Assembly (NCBI GenBank): GCA_963575645.1
Contig: OY754466.1
Location: 1,714,001 to 1,778,000 of the forward strand
Length of the DNA stretch: 64,000 nt
DNA from: Xanthostigma xanthostigma
Taxonomy: Eukaryota; Arthropoda; Insecta; Raphidioptera; Raphidiidae
Direction of reading: 5' to 3'
Below are positions 21,029-31,690 of this stretch, in pieces. Made by a program: the position numbers and the translations under genes. The notes beneath the pieces were generated by a model. It had not been told where the DNA came from, made no database searches, and worked only from the letters and a program-made list of their open reading frames with translations. Every line of letters begins with the position of its first letter. The stretch's first letter is position 1.

Positions 21029-21717
21029 CTAGAGTGACCTGTGCGAATTATTCGCACTAAATAAGTATAATAATTATCACTTTACAAAATTATTTTTTAA
21101 ATATGATTGCAGGTTATCAATTCGTTTCTAATTTTGCACACTGCTTATAACGTTCTTCTTTTTGTTGTATTACAATATGAAGCTCAGATGACAGATCGAA
21201 GAAATATTTTACTAAAATTGTCATATAGAGGCGCAAGTAGCAAAAGCGTTGAGCTAAGCCGTCAGATGGCATCATGGAGCATTGCTGTAACGTTGTTCAG
21301 CGTTGCTCGCTGTTTCAAAATTAAAGCCGTCAGATGGCAGTACGCAGCATTGTATCTGTTGTATTACAATATGAAGGTCAGATGACAGATGGAAGTGTTG
21401 ACGTTGTTTAAAAATTAAAGCCGTCAGATGGCAGTATGCAGTATTGTGTCTGTTGTATTACAATATGAAGGTCAGATGACAGATCGAAGTGTTGACGTTG
21501 TTTCAAAATTATAGCCGTCAGATGGCAGACGTTGTTCAGCGTTGCTGTATTTTAATTAATTTACAAAAACAAAAGCAATAATAAATTTTTTAGTTGTCGA
21601 TGTCAGTAGAGGAAGCAATTATCTGTAAAATGATATATAATTTATGTGGAGAAATTGTGAGGTTTTTTCTAAAAAGGGAGGCAAACATCTTTAACCTTAG
21701 CGTATTAATATATATGA
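21029..21717 (-). mobile_element. Family C Helitron with two extra internal modules (C3, 689 bp)
   Basis: Same termini as C1 on the minus strand. The internal GCCGTCAGATGGCAGTA block recurs at 21326, 21420 and 21514, an exact 94-bp period. C3 is therefore longer than the ~590-bp copies by one module and longer than C1/C2 by two. The 3' palindrome GTGCGAATAATTCGCAC is intact. Confidence 0.85.
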
Positions 21718-22385
21718 TGATACTGCAATCTCTTGGAGCTGTGACTTCTAAGTCAACGCAATCAAAAGATACGGTCGTTTATGTCGCATATTTTGACACT
21801 CGCAAGCGAATCAAAGCTTATAGGGTACTTCCCGTTGACCTAGAATCCTTCATCCTCACCGAGTGGCAGTCGTAAGCCAATCAGAAAAGATCCTTTATTA
21901 ATTTGATTACAAACGCATTTTTCCATTGGCATTAGCCAGAGATAAAATATGGTTTCATTATGCTATCATAACAGGGAACTCATGTCCGATGCAGCTTCTA
22001 TTTTTAATAGGCAATCCGGACGAAGCCGGACCGAACTGCTAGTCAAGAATAAACATTAATTTGATTCATTTTTGTTATATTTTATTGAAGGAATATTGGC
22101 AAGATATAAGTATTAAGAGGAAATTTCCGATTTCGAGAATGGTTTGGTAAAAACTTTCTTAAAATATTGGCAACACTGCAACTGCTCCTATAATACATCC
22201 TTCAAATAGTTTGGTATTTGCGGCACGTTTGCGATACCAACTTAGAAGCAGGTCTCATATTTTCTCTATCTTATATTGCTATTACTGTAATTGGAATTGT
22301 AACGTTGGTACACTGTATGTCACGCATTTTGTTACCTATACGAATATCCGTACAGACTGTTTTCAAAAAACGTTCCTTATAGTTT
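21718..22385. other. No recognisable feature
   Basis: Unassigned sequence with short chance frames only. Confidence 0.4.
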
Positions 22386-22694
22386 CCCGATTTGGCTCGA
22401 TCTTCAGCCATCGAGTTTTCTAGTGAAATTCGATAATATAAAGTGTTAATAAAGAAAAATTGATTTGGTTGACATTCAATTTTCGGACACAGCTATTTTA
22501 CATAAAAAGTTGTTCATTTTATTTCTCAAATGTAGGTCGACATTTTTGATTCCTGGCATAAAACCAGATAGACAGGCACCTTCGAATTAGTATTTTGCAG
22601 TTATAGGGTTTTCTGTATATGAAAATGTAGATAATTTTTTTGCGAACACGTGGAACATATTATATGATGTAGGTAACTATGGCAACGAACATTA

Positions 22695-23242
22695 TTTTGA
22701 CGTGATAACGTCTTATAAATTGATGAAACACCGGCTGCATGCACGAAAAAGTGTAACGTTCCGCCTGACCCTGTGCGTGCTTTTCTCGAAAACGGCCCTA
22801 ACGATTTGGATGAAATTTACTGAAAAGGGACTTTGGGGGTCAAAAAATCGTTTTAGCTAGGTCTCATCTCTCGAAAAAATCGTTTTCATACAAATTTTAT
22901 CATTATAAAAATCAATTTTTTGACGTATGAAAATACTTAAATATTGTAAGTAGGTTTTGGAATTTTATATAAACAGTGAAACAATTGTTTTCAAAATATT
23001 ATGACAATTAATCTTTGGGACTTAAAATAAATACGAAAGAAAGAAAGTTAAAAAAAACAATTATTATTATAGGTGGTGAGTATTTTAATACATAAAATTA
23101 ACCTAAATTTGAAGCGAAAGATGCAATATCATAGATTCGAATTATTATAATTATTATATGTAGAATTTAGGTTATGTATTACGGAATACGTTATCACGTA
23201 AAACTATCGTCCGTAAACCGACTTTACAGACAACCAATTTTT
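22695..23242 (+). mobile_element. Family B repeat, long subtype (B3)
   Basis: TTTTGACGTGATAACGTC to ACAACCAATTTT, as in B2, but without the duplicated TCTTATAAATTGAT segment. A T run flanks each end. No coding capacity. Confidence 0.7.
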
Positions 23243-23446
23243 TGAAGTGAAAACTTCTTTAGCGGCGTTGTACACTTTTTTTGTAATGGGTAAAAAATGT
23301 TAAACTCGCGTCAGGGTCACGTGTCCTGATCGAAAATGCGTAAGACGAAAGCTTTTGTACACTTTTTTGTAATGGGTAAAAAATGTTAAGCTCGCGTCAG
23401 GACACGTGACCTGACCGAAAATTCGTAAGACGAAAACTTTTGTAAA
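23240..23446 (+). repeat. Family J repeat with internal 87-bp duplication (J1)
   Basis: It begins TTTTGAAGTGAAAACTTC and contains TACACTTTTTTTGTAATGGG at 23271 and again at 23358, giving an 87-bp direct duplication. Each half ends with a near-palindrome around CACGTG (TCAGGNCACGTGNCCTGA type) and CGTAAGACGAAA. J2 and J3 have a single copy of this unit. Confidence 0.65.
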
Positions 23447-23559
23447 AATAGCTGTGCCTGGATATTCAATGTCAACCAAATCAATTTTTCTTTATTAATA
23501 CATTATATCATCAAATTTCATTAGAAAACTTGATGGATGAAGATCGAGCCAAATCGGGA

Positions 23560-24096
23560 TCTTAGACTATTAGTAGAGTCATTTAAAAATGATCCGAAAT
23601 TGAATTTCCTTTCTTTAGACATAACCAGCATCAAGTCAGTGTGAAGCTCACCGGAAACTGAGTTCATCATTTTACTGGCCTATTCTAGGCAGATTTAGAA
23701 AAAGTGTTAGGTTGTAAGTGCAATTAGAATAAAAACGATGATTTATGATCGTGCTTACTGTGAAAGGAAATGGCGTAATTGGTATGCCGTGCAATATTTT
23801 ATCTACTGACATATTGCATTTTAATTGCGGCAATAATAATTTATAGTGTATCAAAAGAGTCTTGCCCCGTTAAAGCTTAGCAAGATATATTTAATAGACC
23901 TGAATATAGAAACAGTCGCTAAGAAAAAGAAACCATTTGTGGTATAACAGCACGAACTCGAAACTCTCGTCTATTGGTGCAATCGAGAATATCATGGCAA
24001 CGATAAATCTTTATTTTTACGAAAATCGTACGACCAAAACTTTCCAAAATGGTGGTCAATAAATAATTATTATACTCTGTCCCAGGAATCGATATA
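23560..24096. other. No recognisable feature
   Basis: Unassigned AT-rich sequence. Confidence 0.4.
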
Positions 24097-24674
24097 CAGT
24101 ATGTAAACACGTAAGATGCACATAGGGAAATTAACATTGGGAAAAAATGACTGGATCAGAGTGAGCCTTGAAATCTTGTTTTTCAATTTGACAGATAATA
24201 TTCTTTTGCAAAATGAATGTGTATACTACCGAAGAAAATATTCAAATGATTACAACATAATCGGACTTTTTTTATTAATGGGACATTAAATTCCCAAAAA
24301 TACGTAAATATGGTGCGAGATCAAATATCTCCGCCTGTTCGTGTTGAACCTAAAAAGACATTGGGTAACTGATTTACCGACGCGCATACGTCATACCAGT
24401 CAGACAATTTTTGAATGAAATGTTTCCAAACAGATGTAGTTGTTTTTTTGTTTTATTTTTGTACAAAAAAATTAAAATAATGATTTATAAGAACTTTTTA
24501 TTATTTATAAAAAAGCCAAGTTAAATAATAATAAATCAAAATAAAATAGAAATGCTCAAGATTACTACGATAATTCAGTAGAAATAACAATTAATGCAGT
24601 CATGGCTAACTCTGATCCAAGTATTTTTTCCCAGTGTTGTTTTCCCTATGTGCACCTTACGCGTTTACATACTG
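24097..24674 (+). mobile_element. Family F TA-flanked MITE (F1, 578 bp)
   Basis: Long terminal inverted repeats of about 65 bp run from CAGTATGTAAACACGTAAG through GCACATAGGGAAA to GGATCAGAGT, mirrored at the right end. TA flanks both sides (24095-24096, 24675-24676). TA duplication and a CAGT start fit the Tc1/mariner superfamily. No transposase fragment inside. Confidence 0.75.
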
Positions 24675-24676
24675 TA

Positions 24677-25494
24677 TAGAATATACAGTTGGACTCATGT
24701 ATTTTCAACTGATATTTTACGTATTTTCAAGTTTTACTTCTCGCGCATGGTCCTTTCTTCTACGCCGTTAAACCTATTGAAAAATATGATTGCTGGCGTT
24801 TAACCTCAAATTAATAAAGGTTTTTTTCTGATATGTTAATGACTGCTACGAAGTGTGGATAAAGGAGAAGTTGAAAATACATACGACCTCACGAGACTTA
24901 AATCCAGCTCTATAATCGTTACCGGTGTTACCACATTTTCTAACCTGTACGTATGTATGTTTGTATCTATCTAATGAAATCCTTCAAATTAATTTTCACC
25001 CGTTCCAGACGTCTGAATGATTTGAAATTTTGCACACGTATTAAGAACCCGCGACAAAACAATAATTTGCATAAATATTTATAAATATATAAATAATTTA
25101 TATAAAAATAGTCGTTTGAGTGCTGGTTTTTAGGGTTATAATTAAATTTAGAGGTTACAAAAACTATTTTTTTTTTATTTGTATAGATGTAGATATTGTG
25201 TTTATTATCTAAAGAAAATATTAAGAGGCGCGATAACATACTATTTTTAAATTCTTGTTCGACTGTATGAATGTAAACAAAACACTTTTTTGTCAAAACA
25301 CGTCGTTTTGCATATTTGCATGTTGAATTACAAGGTCTTCGGGATTATCAATTATCTCTTGTAAACACGGAAGATCGTCGATCTCTGTTGGAATTCTCGC
25401 TTTTTGCGATATTATTGTGGACATCAATTTTTATTTTGTTTTTTATTTAAATATTTTTTTTTGTAATTGTGGTATGATAATAGACTAGTGTGAC
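24677..25494. other. Mostly unassigned; moth-like repeat near 24950-25070
   Basis: TGTACGTATGTATGTTTGTA and then CGTTCCAGACGTCTGAATGA and GAAATTTTGCACACGTATTA look like an interspersed repeat, but no second copy occurs in this window. The rest, including a 109-codon minus frame at 24967-25296, has no recognised content. Confidence 0.4.
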
Positions 25495-26069
25495 CTGTGC
25501 GAATTATTCGCACTAAATAAGTATAATAATTATCACTTTACAAAATTATTTCTTAAATATGATTGCAGGTATTCAATTCGTTTCTAATTTTGAACACTGC
25601 TTATGACGTTCTTCTTTTTGTTGTATTACAATATGAAGCTCAGATGACAGATCGAAGAAATATTTTACTAAAATTGTCATATAGAGGCGCAAGTAGCGAA
25701 AGCGTTGAGCTAAGACAAATGGCATCATGCAGCATTGCTGTGACGTTGTTCAGCGTTGCACGCTGTTTCAAAATTAAAACCGTCAGTATGCAGTATTGTG
25801 TCTGTTGTATTACAATATGAAGGTCAGATGACAGATCGAAGTGTTGACGTTATTTCAAAATTAAAGCCGTTAGATGGCAGACGTTGTTCAGCGTTGCTGT
25901 ATTTTAATTAATTTACAAAAACAAAAGCAATAATAAATTTTTTAGTTGTCGATGTCAGTAGAGCAAGCAATTATCTGTAAAATGATATATAATTTATGTG
26001 GAGAAATTGTGAGGTTTTTTCTAAAAAGGGAGGCAAACATCTTTAACCTTAGCGTATTAATATATATGA
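25495..26069 (-). mobile_element. Family C Helitron (C4, 575 bp)
   Basis: Helitron termini as in C1, with one extra internal module slightly shortened (AAACCGTCAGTATGCAGTAT). It is flanked by A on the CTAG side and T on the TC side, as the A|T insertion rule requires. Confidence 0.85.
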
Positions 26070-26497
26070 TGATTGTAGTCAAATAAGAAAGTTGAAGGGG
26101 GGCAACTGTCAGCCCGCTGGTCATCGGCATCAACTGACATTGACTATCTGTTCGGACTCATGCTCATGCCCTAATTCCTCGACATTCCCACTTTAAACGG
26201 TGAACAATATATAACGAGGGTAACGTTTCAAATAATACAATATGCATGGACCTCTGTGTAGGTTCTATAGGCATATATGTAAAGTGTATTGTTGTACAAG
26301 CTCTCGGCTATTTCATTTGACACGCGTAAAACCGTTAATCAATACAATTAAATTATTCCACCCCTCCTACACACGGCTCTGTATAGAACTGATCACGAAA
26401 CAGTACGACCCTGAAAAACAACCCAATCCACGCAGTGACGGATTACAACCTTTGAAAGCTTTTAATCGCACTATGCTTTAGAGTTTAATTTCAGAAC
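26070..26497. other. No recognisable feature
   Basis: A 79-codon frame at 26242 has no recognisable domain, and no repeat match was seen. Confidence 0.4.
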
Positions 26498-26760
26498 TTT
26501 TTGAAGTGAAAACTTCTTTAGCGGCGTTGTACACTTTTTTTGTAATGGGTAAAAAATGTTTAACTCGCGTCAGGGACACGTGACCTGATCGAAAATTCGT
26601 AAGACGAAAACTTTTATTTATATACAACGTTAGACATCTAGCGTTGAAATATCGTACATAAAAATGCAATCTATGATACAAACCATTTTGATCGAAAATT
26701 CGTAAGACGTTAATATTCAAGTTTTCACTTCTGCCGGCACTCCCGGAGTGCAACCCGTCT
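26498..26760 (+). repeat. Family J repeat, full form (J2)
   Basis: It runs from TTTTTGAAGTGAAAACTTC through ACGTTAGACATCTAGCGTTG to TTCACTTCTGCCGGCACTCC and the palindrome GCACTCCCGGAGTGC. GTGAAAACTT near the start and AAGTTTTCAC near the end form an inverted repeat of about 15 bp, so this may be a small TIR element. The class is not recognised. Confidence 0.6.
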
Positions 26761-26864
26761 TTTATTTATATTTTTATGGTTCCGTACATCCTACTAAATC
26801 AGTGTTTCCCAACCTTCTTTGTGCCAGGCCCCACCTTAACCTTTCTAAAATTCTTATTCAACCA

Positions 26865-27178
26865 CTAAAAGGGTGTAACGGTGATTCAAAATTTGCATGG
26901 AGAAATAATAGATGTATCAATTCGTAAATGCGCAGGATTACTCCTGCCACCAAATAAATAAACACATGTTTTTTTTCCAAAACAAACCCCTTCAAAGATT
27001 GAAAAGAGGTAAATAGTCTCAAAATCAACATGGGTGTCATTTTCAAGGTTTGTCGGGACGTTGATCACGTGAATGTCATCAATTTTGAAATTGAAAGAAA
27101 GGAGTAACCATATGCCAAATAATGGGAATGCATCCGTGTTTTGTCTCAATCGCGTGCGAAGCCGAGGGTAACGGCTAG
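26865..27178 (+). mobile_element. Family S Helitron, 5'-truncated (S2)
   Basis: It matches S1 from AAAAGGGTGTAACGG through AACATGGGTGTC, GTTTGTCGGGACGTTGATC and CATCCGTGTTTTGTCTCAAT. It ends GTAACGGCTAG before T, the Helitron CTAG end. It provides the uninterrupted version of the sequence broken by insertion U1 in S1. Confidence 0.7.
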
Positions 27179-27453
27179 TTAATAATATTGTTAATATCTG
27201 AAACTAATCATATAAGGTGTTGCCCCTTAGACTCTATACTCCTATAGGTGTACGCTGATCTATGGCACCGCATTAGAAATATCGCGTGAGCTGCTTATCT
27301 GATGCGGGAAATAACTTCTCTACCCTTACATATCTACAGATTAATTTATTTTGTTCGGCCGGCGCTCAAGCACGCGGTTCCAATCTATTTATAGGTAAAT
27401 AAACAAGTCTCTTATTGAATAAAAAAGGCGATTTTTTATGTGTTTCAGCCGAA

Positions 27454-28048
27454 TCTATACTATACTAATATATAAAGCTGAAGAGTTTGTTTGTTTGTTT
27501 GTTTGAACGCACTAATCTCAGAATATACTGTTTAGAATTGAAAAAAAAAATTTTTGTTGGATAGCCCATTTATCGAGGAAGGTTATAGGCTATATAATAT
27601 CACGCTACGACCAATTGGAGCGGAACATCAATGAAAAATTTTGGAAGATGTATCTCAAAATTATTCCGTCCGACAAATATTATTAGGTGAAATGCCTTAA
27701 CTAAATATTGCAATATTAGCGCGTCACGTTTAGAAGCCCGGATAGCTCAGACGGTAGAGCGTAAGACTCTTAATGCCAAGGTCTTGGGTTCAAGCCCCAC
27801 GTCGGCGAATATATTTTTATTTTTTTTTATTTTCTACATTGCTTACATTTCAATTTTTTAAATTTTATTACGACTAATTAAAATTAAAAAAATCTAATTA
27901 ATAGCTCATTTGAAAACTGTTACAACTATAGGTACCTATATAAAATTATTTTTCTACAGTGTTTTCAATTAAATATTTATTATATTACAAGAAAATTACT
28001 TAAAAAAGTATAAATACTGATTTTTAACGACAAAAACTTTTGAACGGT
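27454..28048 (+). mobile_element. Family A Helitron, 3'-truncated (A5)
   Basis: It begins TCTATACTATACTAATATAT after an A and has the longest GTTT run (four units). It includes a tRNA-Lys-like segment that is less decayed than in A1, then AATATATTTTTATTTTTTTT. Similarity fades after GACAAAAACTTTTGAACGGT near 28048, so the CTAG end is missing. Confidence 0.75.
27736..27807 (+). pseudogene. tRNA-Lys(CUU)-like pseudogene in Helitron A5
   Basis: GCCCGGATAGCTCAGACGG, then GTAGAGC, the anticodon loop CTCTTAA (anticodon CTT) and GGGTTCAAGCCCCAC make this the copy closest to an authentic tRNA-Lys. The D stem pairs (GCTC/GAGC) and both promoter boxes are good. The anticodon stem (TAAGA/TGCCA) is mismatched and the acceptor 3' strand lacks a base, so translation function is unlikely. 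Confidence 0.65.
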
Positions 28049-28445
28049 AAAATAATAACGGAAAATAATACGAATATCTGGCTAAAAAATAAAATTTAGA
28101 AATACTTTTTGAAAAGGAATTTGTAAAATTAGTTTGGGAATTAATATTTTGCTTGACACCTTCCTTCGTGAGTATTCTTGATTTCCGCTCTTGCACTCCC
28201 CTTCCGCACAGACGTTTTTTGATTGGACACACAGCCTTGATTTAAATATTCAAATCTTATGAGCTCAAACGGAGCATCGGTTTTTTTTTTCGGAACAAAT
28301 ACTTGAAATATTTGTTGTCATTTTAATGATAAATAATATAAGATATGAATCGTTTTTTTTTTTTTTTGTAACTGCGGTGTTGCGAAGAGATATAACATAT
28401 GATAAAAGGTATCCGTTACATCTGAAATGGTTTAGATCTTATATA
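28049..28445. other. No recognisable feature
   Basis: AT-rich with several T runs; no repeat match. Confidence 0.4.
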
Positions 28446-29897
28446 CAGTGTGTCCGCCAAATGAGGTAACAGTGAATAATTTAATGAAAGTTTAAATAGT
28501 TTTTTGATCAACTCGAGATTTACCGTCGGAAACTGCTGAGGTATATCGTTTTGTACTTCAAACACAACCGAAAGTGCATACAATATATTGTTTTACATTT
28601 TCGAAATCAGGGCCCTCGTAAGCCCTCACGCCGCCCGTGTGCGGATTAATAATTGACGCCCCTTATTGGGGATAAACTCACTAGACGATATGTCAAATTG
28701 AAAAACGTTAAAAATCCTAAATAACTAATACTGCAAAGTGCAATTAATAGAAACTTTGTTTCGTTGTCTTTTTGCAAATACTTCTTCATAGAATCAAAAT
28801 TTTGTTTTTTTCTTCTTGCTTAATTTTCTTAAGTTGCCGAAATTGTGCACCCGAAGGTTTTTTTTCTTTTGTTACTTTCCTGAAATGCAACAATGCTTCA
28901 CTTCACATCGTCATTACAAAATGATTTGGACAGGTAAAAATACTAATAAGATAATTAATTTTTGAAAACAAATAAAAATGTGAAAAATGTAACAGTGAAA
29001 GATACTTTACAAATGATAGGCTAAAAGTAAAAACGAGTCAATTTTTTAATCAGGACAAAAGCGGGATAAAATATTTTTTAAGCAAAAATGATTTTAAAAA
29101 AGTCGAGCACAAAAACGAAACACAATTATTGAAACATGGAGCTAAATTTAATTCTGAAATATATTCAATTAAAATGAAACACATTAAACAGTGAATTTTG
29201 AAAATTCACTCCGTACAGAGTGAACTTCAAAAATTCTCTCTTCACGTTAAGAAAATCACTCCGCGGAGTAAACTGTTTTCTACAAAAACAGTTTACTCCG
29301 TGCGATTTTTCACGGCGTTCTTCTCCTGTCGTACTTATGAATGAGAGAAAAATTTTGTTTCACCGCTGAGCTGAGAGAATTCATTAAGTCAAAATAATCA
29401 TTAGTTTATCAATTAGTAAATTTGTTGATTGAAAAATACTTTACTTCACTCGCACTCTTGCAGGAATCGAGAGGAAAATTCAAGATATAAACATATGCGG
29501 GAGTCTCCCGATAGGGGCGCCCTGTCTACGCGCTGATGTGAATTAACTATCGAATCGAAAACTGCGCGCGAAATATTTCGAATTCGAATTTCATTAAAAA
29601 ATAAGTAACTACTCGTAAGAGTTTTCACGCAGGCTTGAGTATGCAAATAAAATTGATATAATATCAGTTATATATTTTTTCTATACAGTACAAAAAACAT
29701 AACACAACTAGGCCATTTGCCGCCCCTTCAATGTGCCGCCCGCGTGCATCGCACACATCGCACTATAGGGCGCGAGGGCCCTGTTCGAAATCTTCATTTT
29801 TGTTCTCTATAAATTCGTATAAAATTTCCGGTTAAGAAAATATTTGAGAATCAATTTGTAGGATACACGAATTATACCGTTTTCGGTGGACATGCTG
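28446..29897. mobile_element. TA-flanked mariner-like MITE split by a hAT-like element
   Basis: The left end is CAGTGTGTCCGCCAAAT and the right end GGTGGACATGCTG, inverted relatives flanked by TA (28444-28445, 29898-29899). Removing the nested 28618-29783 element and one TTCGAAAT copy leaves a MITE of about 280 bp. The nested insertion shows that this MITE is the older of the two. Confidence 0.7.
28618..29783. mobile_element. hAT-like non-autonomous element with perfect 8-bp TSD
   Basis: Termini CAGGGCCCTCG and CGAGGGCCCTG are flanked by identical TTCGAAAT at 28610-28617 and 29784-29791. CAGGG-type ends with 8-bp duplications are typical of hAT elements. The 1166-bp interior holds a strong hairpin near 29255-29310 (GGAGTAAACTGTTTT / AAAACAGTTTACTCC) and CACTCCG palindromes, but no transposase. 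GC-rich CCGCCCGTG / CGGGCGGC segments extend the terminal symmetry. Confidence 0.85.
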
Positions 29898-29899
29898 TA

Positions 29900-30318
29900 C
29901 AGATGATGCATATATCAATATATTTATTTATAAAATATCTATTGAAAACAAAAACCATCGCACTGGACTGACTCCGACGGCTTCTATCAATGTTTAATCA
30001 CATGAATAATTTGACCAGATAGCTGGACTTCTTGCTTGATCGAATCTATCTTCACAGAAGTGGCTCGTCTTTATAGGTATTTTTCTAGCATGAAGCACAA
30101 ACCACTATTTTATCTCAATGGTTGACCCCCGTGAGCCCAAAAGGTACCTAGCTACGTTTTATTAATGAATCCTTCCATAAGTTCTCAATTCACAATGAAA
30201 TTGACTGCCAAGTGTACACAAAGCTACCAAGTTGGACATCAGATATTTTGCGATAAACATTAATATTATTTATAAATTATATTGAAATTAGCTAAGTCAA
30301 AAATATCATTTATTTTAT
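29900..30318. other. No recognisable feature
   Basis: Unassigned sequence. Confidence 0.4.
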
Positions 30319-30614
30319 ACTAGCGGTCCTGCCCGGTTTCACCCGAAAGAACGAACGCACGTTCACCTTAGTTTACCGAGATGAATGTTGTGTCCAAATT
30401 TCATGATGATCGGAGTTACCGTTCAAAAGTTTTTGTCGGACTGACAAATTTTGAGTTACGTTTTTCATTGATACTCCGCTCCTATTGGTCGTAGCGTGAT
30501 ATTATATAGCCTATAGCCTTCCTCGATAAATGGACTATCCAACAATTTCAATTCGAACCAGTAGTGAGATTTGCGCGTCAAACTCTTTACCTTTATATAA
30601 TATATTCGTATAGA
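30319..30614 (-). mobile_element. Family A Helitron, internally deleted (A6)
   Basis: Both Helitron ends are present on the minus strand (TCTATACGAATATATT... and GGACCGCTAG before T), but the tRNA-like section is missing. The 296-bp size against 622 bp for A1 shows a clean internal loss between GACAAATTTTGAG and AAACTTTTGAACGG. Confidence 0.7.
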
Positions 30615-30861
30615 CTATAGATAGAAGATATGTACAAAAATATAAACAGAAAAAGTGATAAAAACTGAAAATTCGTTCTAAGAATCTTTAAAACTATTCA
30701 ATTACAGACTAAGTTACGATTTTATTTATTTGAATTAATTGAGCTAACGTCTGTATAATTCATTTAAAAAACAACTCTCACAGTATGTGGATTTTATAAT
30801 CCGTTACTATATATACAGACACCGGACAACCATACCATATTATATGTAAAATATATTATAA
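30615..30861. repeat. Spacer repeat, inverted copy of 856-1066
   Basis: Shares AAAATATAAACAGAAAAAG, AACTGAAAATTCG and TTGAGCTAACGTCTGTATAA with the complement of 856-1066. It again lies between family A ends: A6 on its left and a stub (about 30862-30889) on its right. Confidence 0.65.
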
Positions 30862-30891
30862 ACACACTCTTCAACTTTATACAGATTGTAT

Positions 30892-31373
30892 CAAATCAAA
30901 ACAGTCCATAGAACATTCTGTGTGTAAGACAGAGACGATATTATATAAAGCACTAAAGCAGTAAGTAAGATGAGATAAATGATCGCTAATAGCTAGTTAC
31001 TGTGGTTATACAATCTGATAGTATCGTCTTTGTTTTCTATACAGTAAAAATCACAATTTTATGAAATGTCAGTATTCACTAGTGAAATTATTGATAAAAT
31101 GGCTATTTATACTGTTCGGGAAAAAATCCAAATAATTAAATGGTTTTATGGTGGTAATTCAACCGCCAACATAATAAATTTATTTGTAGTTGTTTTAATT
31201 GATAAATTGGTAAAAAGATTTACAGTGTACGTATTTATTTATTTACGTAACCACAGTAACTATATTAGCGATCATTTATCTCGTTCTTACTTACTGCTTT
31301 TATAGACCTTTATATATCGTCTCTGTCTTACACACAGAATGTCCTATGGACCGTTTTGATTTGATACAATCTG
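30892..31373 (+). mobile_element. Family Y DNA transposon remnant with ~120-bp TIRs
   Basis: Inverted arms of about 120 bp start CAGATTGTATCAAATC and end GATTTGATACAATCTG, flanked by TA (30890-30891, 31374-31375). They share AAGACAGAGACGATAT and AGTAAGTAAGA-type blocks. The interior encodes a helix-turn-helix fragment. It sits inside a family A 5'-end stub: CACTCTTCAACTTTATA on the left and TATTAATATAGATT on the right are contiguous in other A copies. Confidence 0.75.
31066..31305 (+). pseudogene. DUF4817-like helix-turn-helix fragment of a transposase
   Basis: From the internal methionine at 31099, MAIYTVREKIQIIKWFYGGN and then STANIINLFV and LIDKLVKRFT fit the pattern of the small N-terminal HTH domain (DUF4817) found in many insect transposon proteins: YT-x-EK-x-IIKW-Y-x-GNS, then F, then V-x-KF. 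The frame then runs into the right inverted repeat. The catalytic part is absent. The domain assignment is from pattern memory. Confidence 0.6.
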
Positions 31374-31436
31374 TATATTAATTAATTAATATTAATATAG
31401 ATTGAAAACATAATATAGTCGTGTTTTTCTTAAAAC

Positions 31437-31690
31437 TTTTTGAAGTGAAAACTTCTTTAGCGGCGTTGTACACTTTTTTTGTAATGGTTAAAAAATGTTA
31501 AACTCGCGTCAGGGTCACGTGTCCTGATCGAAAATGCGTAAGACGAAAACTTTTATTTATACAACGTTAGACATCAGCTAGCGTTGAAATATCGTACATA
31601 AAAATGCAATCTATGATACAAACCATTTTGATCGAAAGTTCATAAGACGTTAATATTCAAGCTTTCACTTCCGCCGGCACTCCCAGAGTG
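31437..31690 (+). repeat. Family J repeat, full form (J3)
   Basis: Colinear with J2, from TTTTTGAAGTGAAAACTTC to TTTCACTTCCGCCGGCACTC and CCAGAGTGC. The near-palindrome around CACGTG reads GGGTCACGTGTCC here. Confidence 0.65.

Larger units (their letters stand above)
22386..23559. repeat. Inverted repeat (~115-bp arms) enclosing B3 and J1
   Basis: CCCGATTTGGCTCGATCTTC at 22386 and its complement ending at 23559 begin a pair of arms that continue inward through AAACTTGATGG-like and TTGATTTGGTTGACATTCAA text to about 22500 and 23446. The arms are about 80-85% similar. They may be the ends of a larger element later filled by B3 and J1. The loop also contains a copy of the AACATATTATATGATGTAGG block seen at 15823. 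Confidence 0.6.

Noticed and set aside
27736-27807. Functional tRNA-Lys gene
   Set aside because: The anticodon stem is mismatched and the acceptor stem lacks a base. It lies inside a Helitron copy that has the same insert elsewhere.
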